Assembly (NCBI GenBank): GCA_021014325.1
Contig: CM037467.1
Coordinates: 1,860,001-1,924,000 of the forward strand
Length of the DNA stretch: 64,000 nt
Origin: Plazaster borealis
Lineage: Eukaryota > Echinodermata > Asteroidea > Forcipulatida > Labidiasteridae
Direction: 5' to 3'
A model generated the notes under the pieces. The model saw only the letters and a list, made by a program, of their open reading frames with translations. It made no database searches and had not been told where the DNA came from. This document shows, in pieces, positions 56,227 to 64,000 of the stretch (its first letter is position 1; every line of letters begins with the position of its first letter). Made by a program: the position numbers and the translations under genes.

Positions 56227-56836
56227 AAAAGTCTGAATTCCGATAAAAGTCTGAAATTTCTCATCACTGCATGTGCTATTGATACGCTGTAGGAAATATA
56301 TTAAGAGCTTTCTCTTTAACTCTTTTTGTAAACCGAAACTGTCAGGAGAATGTTATAAGATATAATCCAATTTTCGTATTAAAGGTAATCAATTTTGTAC
56401 GCCAATATACCCCCCGCCCTATACGTGCTTGCACCTGCCCCATCAGCATGACATACTACGGGGCACGTGTCAATTTTTCATGTTCCGTCATGGTTCTTAA
56501 CAAAACATGGCTACATTAATACGGGATTGTGGCCTGGATTCGTCATTTGGGAAATTGATTTCAGAATGGGTTCATGGTAGAAATTGAGATGGCCACACGT
56601 CTTGCTCAAAAAAAAGAAGTATGTTTGGTATTGAGTCATCTCAAATCAACAGAAACATATGGTTAAGCTTCCGCCTGTGGGATTGTTTACAGATTTTAAT
56701 GGTGCCAAAGGCATCCCTCTTCTTGCCTCCACATTTCTTATTCCCTCCTCCCCAACATCCCCCCGTAAAGAAAAAGACGTGTAAAGGAGAGTACCATTGG
56801 TGTTCAAATGTTGAACAATCATTACAAATAAGAGTG
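56227..56836. other. Intronic DNA, nothing recognised
   Basis: No repeat or exon noticed. Confidence 0.3.
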
Positions 56837-57213
56837 TTAAAGGCACTGTACACGTTTGGTAATTACTCAAAATATATATTAGCATAAAAACTTACTTGGT
56901 AACGAGCAACAGAGAGCTGTTGATAGTATAAAACATTGTGAGAAACGACTCCCTCTGAAGTAACGTAGTTTTTGAGAAAGAGGTAATTTTTCACTAAAAT
57001 ATTAAAAGACTTCTGGCCAGAAGCCTTTTTCAGGCATCTGAAAGCACACAAATTTGTAATAACAAGGGTGTTTTTTCTTTCATCATTTTCTTGCAACTTC
57101 GATGACCAATTGAGCCCAAATTTTCACAGGCTTGTTATTTTATGCATATGTTGGGATACACCAAGTGAGAATACTGGTCTTTGACAATTACCAAATGTGT
57201 CCAGTGCCTTTAA
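56837..57213 (-). mobile_element. Family A MITE, copy 10, variant palindrome
   Basis: TTAA at 56837-56840 and 57210-57213. The centre is CTTCTGGCCAGAAG (57011-57024), still self-complementary. Confidence 0.9.
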
Positions 57214-57313
57214 TACATGTAATGGCAGTTCGTGTAGTGTCGGCATGCACAAATGGTGATGCTCATAGTACATGAACATTAATACCCCAATCACTGGGTT
57301 GTTGATTTCGCTC

Positions 57314-57560
57314 CTTAAACCGTCTCAGCTCCCTGGGGAGTATGCAATTTGTGCTGCCAAGTAAAGTAGAACACCCAGCTAAAATCAATCACAAGAACCA
57401 TCTCTACCCTCACAGGTACCCATTTACCCCCTGGTGAAGAGAAGCAATTATGTGTGTGTCATGACCGGGATTTAAACCCACATCCCAACATGTATGATTA
57501 AGCCATCAGAACTTGAGCCTGGTGCCCTAGATCATTCGGCCATGACCATGACCCTGTTCA
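57314..57560 (-). mobile_element. SINE-B2, minus strand
   Basis: TCAGCTCCCTGGGGAGTATG, AAGAACCATCTCTACCCTCA and CCATTTACCCCCTGGTGAAG. The B box is damaged (GGGATTTAAACCC); head complement TCATTCGGCCATGACC. Confidence 0.75.
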
Positions 57561-57654
57561 ATCGGATCCATTTATCTAGAACTTTATCGAGGATCTTGCC
57601 AGAGATGGTGTTTCTGGCATGATACACTGTACCTCATGCAAGGCAGCTAAAGTG

Positions 57655-57946
57655 TTCTCCTTTAACAATGGTCCGCTGGCCAAATACCAGTTCAAACACC
57701 CGAGGACCAGTCAGAATTCTGTCCAACTAGTCTGGCTGGCTAGTTGATTGCTTGCCACTGCTATACGTAAAACCACTGATTGTTCATATTGCTTCAAATC
57801 ACATAGTCCCATGCTAGTACACATGTACATGTATATGTGGAAAGGAAACCCCAAAATGCGGACCAGTGAAAAAGCTGGTGGACCAGTGAAATGACATGCT
57901 AACTGGTCCTGTTGGCTAGTCATTAAAAAAAGTTAACAGCAAACCT
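57655..57946 (-). mobile_element. Family J MITE, diverged
   Basis: GTTCTCCTTTAACAATGGTC at the left and AAGTTAACAGCAAACCTTG at the right; GGACCAGTGAAATGACATGC inside. A family N fragment (CCTTGGTGCCC) follows at 57955-58045. Confidence 0.6.
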
Positions 57947-58045
57947 TGAACTACCCCTGGTCATTGCCTTGGTGCCCTTAGAAATGTTCCAGTTGAAATT
58001 TAGGTGCCCTTTACTAGAGGCCAAACTGCCTTGCCCTTAACACAA

Positions 58046-59044
58046 TGTACAACACTGAAGTGTCTGGCAGGGTGACAGCACCATAAGTTCAAAACCAAAC
58101 CAACATTTTTCCCCACTTTTGTAAGTGCTGAAAATTTTTAAAAATTGGGAAAAACAACGGACCCCTCTCATGAATGCCAGACGTTGTGTTAAGAGACTTG
58201 AGTGAACCTGTGGACCCATCTCAGCGTTTGAAGCATCCATGGTAGAGTTGTGAATTGAGAGGTGGTTCGTACATTCAACTTGTACTTCAGCCGAATACAG
58301 ATGTCTGGAGAATATCAATGAAGCTTAGATTTACACAAAAATGCGAATACTTCACTGAGAATGTCTGGTTTTGACGTCATTAATACCGCCACGCTGAACA
58401 TCTTGCTCCAAAACTGTCCTTATTAATTCATCAAATACGAAAAAGCAATCTCAAAACTGATTTATTCCTTGTATGTTTTTTCCTTTTTGGTAGGGAAATA
58501 CTTTTGTTAGGCGTCAATTTTGAAAATAAATTGCCCATGACAACATCAATGTTTTTAAAAACGTAGGAAGTGCCTTTTGAAAAAAATCGGGGACCAGGCA
58601 ATCTACGAAAGAAAAGAAGAGAACCTTTGATTCGAGTGTGAGTCATTTTTAGACAATCGATCCTTCATCTTTCCTCGATGCTTCATCTTTCCTCGATGCT
58701 TCATCTTTCCTCGATGCTTCATCTTTCCTTTATGCATTGAGTTGCATTGAGTTGTCTCTTGGATAATATTATTTCCATCATCCCGTCAGTCGTCTCTGTA
58801 AAAAATTCGCTATCAAATCGAGTGTTTTTGTTAATAGCCATCCAAAGGAAAAAACTCAGCCTCCTAATGGTTTTTGTAGAACACTGTGAATGGGTTAACT
58901 GTGGAGCGTGGTTTAAATTATGCACACGTTTTTACCTTGGACGATACGGTAATCCCCCCCAATTGCTTTCGCAACATGCTGTCGTTAACTACACGTACAC
59001 TTTATTGAACTGCTGACGTGCTATAGACCCTACATGTACATGTT
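58046..59044. other. Intronic DNA with one short tandem repeat
   Basis: 58659-58735 holds about four copies of the 18-mer TCGATGCTTCATCTTTCC. A CRE octamer is at 58372-58379. No exon is recognised. Confidence 0.45.
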
Positions 59045-59312
59045 GTAGATTTGAAAGGGCTTATGTAATGCACGTAAAAGAACCCAGTGCACTTATCGTA
59101 AAGAGAAGGGGTTCGCCCCGGTGTTCCTGGTCTGATCGGCAGCATATATTGCGCCACGGCACCTTGTAAACCATTGCATGGTGCTATAGGCCTCATACTT
59201 CAAACGTAGCTCCACATACCTTGCAGGAAAACAAATTTGTAGTCAGACAATGGTGCGCTTAGAAACATCCGTATTAAGCGCCAAATAAATGTTGTGTATT
59301 ATTATTATTATT
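59045..59312 (+). mobile_element. Retroposon 3' end with (ATT)n tail
   Basis: TGTAATGCACGTAAAAGAAC, GGTCTGATCGGCAGCATATA and AAGCGCCAAATAAATGTTG, then ATTATTATTATTATT. The longest copy of the family also seen at 45536. Confidence 0.65.
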
Positions 59313-59504
59313 ATAAAATAAAAGAGCTCTCTTCTCCCCCTATCTGACTTAATACATGTAGTTTTTATTCTCACTATGGTTAGTCAGCAAATGTTCTCTT
59401 TTACAATATTTATTTTTTCATCATTTTTGTCTTTGTTAAACCTATCTGTCCGTAGGTTCTTGTTTCTGTCTGTTCGTTCTGTTTGTCTGTCTTTCAGGCA
59501 GCTC

Positions 59505-59580
59505 CCCTGATTTTTGTTCATTTTTCTTCTTGTAGCCCCTTACTAATAGTTTTAAGCCTTGATTGGGACGAACTTGCATT
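59505..59580 (+). mobile_element. LINE 3' UTR fragment
   Basis: CAGCTCCCCTGATTTTTGTT and TTCTTGTAGCCCCTTACTAA, then GGGACGAACTTGCATTAAA; the same 3' end as 37140-37245. Confidence 0.65.
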
Positions 59581-59677
59581 AAAAAAAACAAGTAAATAAA
59601 AAATAAATACAAACAAAAGTGAAAATGATATTTCAGTCTTTTACAAATTTGTTTTGCTGTATGGTTTTGAAAGAGCC

Positions 59678-60394
59678 TTAGAGCCAGTCTGAAACTTTCT
59701 TAGCATAGAGAGAATTGCTGAGCAAAACAGGTTACCTGCCAAAATTTACATGTAGTGTATATTGGTTGTGACTGGTCCCCTATTCATTTTTGCTTAGCAA
59801 ATACATATTTCCTGCTTACCAAGTTGCACCCTGAGTCCATCAACCTTGAAGTTGATGGTTGTCTATAGCAGCATTGATGTTGTTCAGTTGCTAGGTAAGG
59901 CTCAAAGTCAACAAATGACGTCGGTCGCCACAACTTGAATTTTTTTTCTTCCTTCCCCCTTTTGCCGGATTTTACGTTGACGCCATCGCTTTTATCAACA
60001 TAGATTATCACTGACAAAGAATCAGGTGGCTGTGACCGTGAATAAAATAAAATGTCTGACGGTTTAATTAAAAAAAAGAAAAAGAAAGAGGAAATGCCAC
60101 CAAACGACAGCGGCAACTCAAGGAAATTTGATTGAAACATACCCGCAGGCTACCGATTACAAAACCTTGATAAATATTTGGAAAGCTTTTGAAAAATAAT
60201 GTACCGGTATATATCGTTTTGAGAGAACGAAACGTTCGTCATCATTTAAAGAATTAAATGCTCCATGGAAATATATTTAACTTCATATTCTGAGCAGTCT
60301 ATTTGATGTGAAAAAGTACACGTTGTTGTGATATACATTTGTAAAGTTTATGGACAGGTTGTATTGTAAACTTGGGTGTGATCTCTTAAACGAT
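59678..60394. other. Intronic DNA with a doubtful family F relic
   Basis: 59690-59815 has TTAGCATAGAGAGAATTGCT and GACTGGTCCCCTATTCATTTTTGCTTAGCA-like phrases reminiscent of family F. The rest is unassigned. Confidence 0.3.
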
Positions 60395-60763
60395 TTAAAG
60401 GTATCGTACACGTTTGGTAATGACTCAAAACATATATTAGCATAAAAACTTACTTGGTAACAAGCAACGGAGAGCTGTTGATAAAACATTGCAGGAAACG
60501 ACTCCCTCTGAAGTAACATAGTTTTTGAGAAAGAGGTAATTTCTCACTAAAATAATAAAAACTTCTTGCAAGAAGTTTTTATTCCTGTGTGAAAGCACAA
60601 AAATTTGTACAACATGGGTGTTTTTTCTTTCATCATTTTCTTGCAACTTCAATGACCAATTGAGCCCAAATTTTCACAGGCTTGTTATTTTATGCATATG
60701 TTGGGATACACCAAGTGAGAACACTGGTCTTTGACAATTTCCAAACGTGTTCAGTGCCTTTAA
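60395..60763 (-). mobile_element. Family A MITE, copy 11
   Basis: TTAA at 60395-60398 and 60760-60763; intact palindrome. The right TTAA is shared with the next element. Confidence 0.9.
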
Positions 60764-60985
60764 AGGTAGTGTCAAAGATTGGTAAATACACCAAAAATTA
60801 ACGACCATAAAAACGTTTTTGGTGAGAAGCACTGCAGCTGTTGTTGTACATGTATAGACTATTCTGAGAAAGGATTCCCTTTGAAGTAATATGGTTTGGG
60901 ATAATTTTTCACTCAAAAATCATTTGAATCTGAAAAACGATTCATGCATGAATAGTTTCTCAGATTTCTGCAAGCATGTAGATTT
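60760..60985 (+). mobile_element. Family E MITE (TTAA group), 3' truncated
   Basis: Starts AGGTAGTGTCAAAGATTGGT after TTAA. ACCATAAAAACGTTTTTGGT, GAGAAGCACTGCAGCTGTTG and CCCTTTGAAGTAAT resemble 49735-49862 reversed. The right end is not found. Confidence 0.6.
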
Positions 60986-61249
60986 AATTGAAATGGCGAT
61001 CACATTTCTGATTGTTGTAAGGGGAGAAAGTGTGTACGACTATACTTGTTATCATCTTACCCATGGCTGCATAATTATCCTTCAATCAGAAAGAAAAAAA
61101 GAAAAGGGAGAAAAAAAGAGAAGATTATTATTCTCTTAGCCAGGGATCGAAGAAGCTATTTGACTACTTGACAGAGTCCAGTCATTTTAGCATTGGACCG
61201 TGTAATCCCACAACCAAACAAGACCTAGTGGTTTTCCAACTACATGCTG

Positions 61250-61598
61250 GTACACGTTTGGTAATGACTCAAAACAAATATTAGCATAAAAACTTACTTG
61301 GTAACAAGCAATGGAGAGCTGTTGATAGTATAAAACATTGTAGGAAACGACTCCCTCTGAAGTAACGTAGTTTTTGAGAAAGAGGTAATTTCTCACTAAA
61401 ATAATAAAAACTTCTTGCAAGAAGTTTTTATTCCTATCTGAAAGCACACAAATTTGTACAACAAGAGTGTTTTTTCTTGCATCATTTTCTTGCAACTTCG
61501 ATGACCAATTGAGCTCAAATTTTCACAGGCTTGTTATTTTATGCATATGTTGGGATACACCAAGTGAGAACACTGGTCTTTGACAATTTCCAAACATA
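61250..61598 (-). mobile_element. Family A MITE, copy 12, both ends eroded
   Basis: Begins GGTACACGTTTGGTAATGAC and stops at AATTTCCAAACATATTATAG; no TTAA at either side. The palindrome is intact. Confidence 0.85.
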
Positions 61599-61713
61599 TT
61601 ATAGATCAACTTGAATAAAATCGCTCAAACTATTTTGACTATTTCTACTCTTGGTTTTTTTTGTGTTTAAATAAATTATTATTATCATCATTGAGAAATT
61701 TTATATTCAGTTA

Positions 61714-61800
61714 GCGGTAACACCGTGTGTATAATATCTACTTTGCTGTGTAGATTTGTTCTTTGAGAACTTGTTTTTCTATTTATTCTACTGCCGTGGA
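61714..61800 (+). repeat. Fragment of the 7735-8173 repeat family
   Basis: GGTAACACCGTGTGTATAAT, ATCTACTTTGCTGTGTAGAT and TTCTACTGCCGTGGAGTA correspond to 7827-7910. It is followed directly by a family C right end (61803-61887). Confidence 0.7.
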
Positions 61801-61802
61801 GT

Positions 61803-61887
61803 AGGTTTGTTATTTTATGCATACGTTGGTATACACCAAGTGAGGATACTGGTCTTTGACAATTACCAAAAGTATACCCTGCCTTTA
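61803..61887 (-). mobile_element. Family C MITE, right end only
   Basis: TTTGTTATTTTATGCATACG through AAAAGTATACCCTGCCTTTA. Confidence 0.7.
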
Positions 61888-62212
61888 AAAAAAATGTTAC
61901 AATCATTGGGAAAGACTGCTCATGTAATGGTAGAAAAGGGGTCCACTTTTTGTGTGTTTCCAGTCATATACGACCCTTCCTCTTCACTTTGATACTTGCG
62001 GTTCATGTCTCCTTGAGGGCTATGTAAATAAATCTATCAAAACAAACATGTACTGCTTGTTAATAAATATTGAACGTGATAAATTGAAGATTGATGTAAA
62101 CTGTTGCAACACATGCAACCTTTCGTCCAATTCAGTGGGGATTGTAGAACGACGTTCTAAATGTCAAGGTGCTTTTAGAAAAAGTGCAATGTTTTTTTCA
62201 TTATGTAAGGCT

Positions 62213-62600
62213 GTAATTTGGGAGAAAAAAATCTACAAGACCACAATGCTTGTAGCTCAAAATGTTTACTGGACCAAATTTTGTGTCTGCAGGACCAGAA
62301 TCAAAATGAAAAAAAAAATCTCTGATTCCTGGCAATATGCATTTGAATGTTTTTATTTGAACAATAATTGCACTTTAGACATGTGAGAGAAGATTTATCT
62401 CATATGTCTCTTGGGGTATTAAGTATACTTTATTGCTCTATTACTTAATAGAATTAAAACGTATTTTTCAGACTCAAAGTCAACATTTGAACATAATTTG
62501 TTTCTGTTCAAGATATTACACAGTGAGGTACATGTATTGTTCTTCAATTGACAAACACAAGACCGCTGGACTTGTCCAGTCTTTATAATTTTGCCTATAA
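62213..62600 (-). repeat. Family I repeat copy
   Basis: TGCTTGTAGCTCAAAATGTT, GCAGGACCAGAATCAAAATG, GACTCAAAGTCAACATTTGA and CAAGACCGCTGGACTTGTCC. Confidence 0.55.
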
Positions 62601-62707
62601 ATCCCAAATAAATCCCCAATCTACATTGTCTTTCAAGAACACCCCAAAATAATGGCACGTTGTGGGATTTTTAAAAATAATTTTGTTCTTCTTTTATGAT
62701 CCCACCT

Positions 62708-63084
62708 TTAAAGGCACTGTACGGGTTTGGTAATTACTCAAAATATATATTAGCACAAAAACTGACTTGGTAACGAGCAACAGAGAGCTGTTGATAGTAT
62801 CAAACATTGTGAGAAACGACTCCCTTTGTGAAGTAACATACTTTTTGAGAAAGAGGTAATTTCTCACTAAAATAATAAAAGACTTTTTGCAAGAAGCCTT
62901 TTATTCCTGTCTGAAAGCACAAAAATTTGTACAACAAGGGTGTTTTTTCTTTCATCATTTCCTTGCAACTTCGATGACCAATTGAGCCCAATTTTCACAG
63001 GCTTGTTATTTTATGCATATGTTGGGATACACCAAGTGAGAACACTGGTCTTTGACAATCACCAAGCGTGTTCAGTGCCTTTAA
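62708..63084 (-). mobile_element. Family A MITE, copy 13
   Basis: TTAA at 62708-62711 and 63081-63084. The centre (CTTTTTGCAAGAAG) is partly asymmetric. Confidence 0.9.
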
Positions 63085-63769
63085 GGAAAAACTGAAAGGG
63101 GAACAGATCACACTAAGTGTACATACATGTATATGTACATGGTACATGTAACTTGACTCCAAACCAACATGTTTTATGTGCAATCTGTGTGGTTAGAAGC
63201 TTCGTAAAATTGAGTCAGATCTTCCCAATTTCTCGACTCTTTGTAGATGCCGTTGTAGTTCCTGCCCCAGGCTTGATAACACTCTACAAGTTGTTTCTCA
63301 TGCAACGATATTCTCAAATTACTATGTATACTACTCTTGCAGCTCGAATTCCGTCCTACTTGCCAAAATAGTGGGTTGAGATAACAAATGCCTTGAACTT
63401 CATGCGCATGCTGTTAGTGTCACATTAAACGGAAATCACTTGAAGCAGTATTTTGTGTGGTATTTCAGTAGAATCACCGATAGAACACGTGTCTTTCAGC
63501 TCAGTTTCACTGTAACTGAATTTTATTTTTTACAAGATTTGAATTATTTCTAAATGTTTTTTAGATTTACTTTTGGAAGGAGATGTTGAATTGAAAAAAA
63601 ACCAAAAACATAAAGTAAAATCCTTGTAAAAAAAATTGTTAGGAAAAACACTAGACTGCAGGACTAAAATTACTGGACTCTGGCTGGTTGTCTTGTGAAT
63701 ATTTCAAGTCCTTTATCTTGTGGGCATTCTGGTTGGCTTTACTGGTTTCAAAAAAATTCCACAGGCAAA
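63085..63769. other. Intronic DNA, nothing clearly recognised
   Basis: 63645-63720 (TAGACTGCAGGACTAAAATT, GGCTGGTTGTCTTGTGAATA) may be an eroded family I end. Confidence 0.35.
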
Positions 63770-63850
63770 TCACTCGGGTGGGATTCGAACCCACGACCTT
63801 TGCATTGCTAGAGCAGATATCTTACCACTAGACCACCGAACTAGCCTGGT
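63770..63850 (-). mobile_element. tRNA-derived sequence (SINE head or tRNA pseudogene), minus strand
   Basis: The reverse strand reads TCGGTGGTCTAGTGGTAAGA, then GTGGGTTCGAATCCCAC (perfect T-stem with B box). The bases that should close the acceptor stem do not pair with the 5' end, so a working tRNA is unlikely. Confidence 0.6.
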
Positions 63851-64000
63851 GGCTAGAGGCAGTTCGAATCCTACATGGTGTTAGCAGCAGGTACCACAAC
63901 GATTTAATAAATGTTTATTTTGCATCAGGGATAATTAATATAATTTGTTTTTACCCTTACACCGATGTGTATAAAGCACTGTATACTCAGTACTTTTCCA

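Larger units (their letters stand above)
12467..64000 (+). other. Presumed first intron of the cyclase gene, repeat-filled; no further exon found
   Basis: It starts with a consensus donor (GTGAGT). The expected next exon (TM6 and the CTHYPAEVSQRQAF-type segment) was looked for on the + strand by eye and not recognised. No other conserved protein domain was seen on either strand apart from a LINE C-terminus at 36981-37148. Introns of this size are known for vertebrate ADCY5. A gene with very short or divergent exons could have been missed. Confidence 0.6.

Noticed and set aside
63770..63850. Functional tRNA gene on the minus strand
   Set aside because: The T-arm is perfect, but the acceptor stem does not pair; more likely a SINE head or pseudo-tRNA.
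1..64000. CRISPR array, operons or a prokaryotic system
   Set aside because: Gene structure, introns and repeats are eukaryotic; the short tandem repeats at 34000 and 58660 have no spacer pattern.

Overview
This is a stretch of animal nuclear DNA, AT-rich and dominated by interspersed repeats. It holds two recognisable protein-coding genes, both on the + strand: a complete six-exon short-chain dehydrogenase/reductase of the carbonyl reductase 1 type (CBR1, 938-7320), and the first coding exon of a type 5/6-like membrane adenylyl cyclase (11435-12466). GT-AG introns, tRNA-derived SINEs, LINE 3' ends and very abundant short inverted-repeat transposons point to a marine deuterostome invertebrate. 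An echinoderm, perhaps a sea star, is my best guess from the look of the repeats; that is inference only.

Layout. 1-937: upstream region of CBR1 with a weak promoter candidate. 938-7320: CBR1; its introns are largely filled with short DNA transposons. 7217-7677: the 3' half of the last CBR1 coding exon is repeated in tandem, so two extra partial copies lie behind the true stop codon. 7735-8173: a repeat flanked by identical 23-bp direct repeats. 8219-11434: a SINE, a TTAA-flanked element and mostly featureless intergenic DNA. 11435-12466: adenylyl cyclase exon 1 (cytoplasmic N-terminus and five of the six helices of the first membrane domain), ending at a clear splice donor. 12467-64000: no further coding exon found by eye. 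It is most simply read as a very long first intron of the cyclase gene, packed with MITEs, SINEs, foldback elements and microsatellites.

The repeat landscape is the most informative part. About a dozen copies of one ~365-bp family (called family A here) sit between TTAA sequences, with end sequence AGGCACTG and a self-complementary core whose sequence varies while its symmetry persists. Related families B to E share the TTAA boundary and internal blocks, and several are nested or abutting, so relative ages can be read. Other elements carry plausible target-site duplications: hAT-like (8 bp at 1271-1390 and 2172-2641; 5-6 bp at 2666-2889, 17970-18251, 25054-25646 and 12497-12671) and PIF/Harbinger-like (TTA at 48351-48665). 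No operon-like, CRISPR-like or otherwise clearly new functional system was found. The most unusual items are the tandemly duplicated CBR1 tail, the palindrome-centred TTAA family, and the layered palindromic cassette at 34671-35077.

All repeat family letters are labels local to this report; copy boundaries were read by eye and may be off by a few bases where no target-site duplication is visible.
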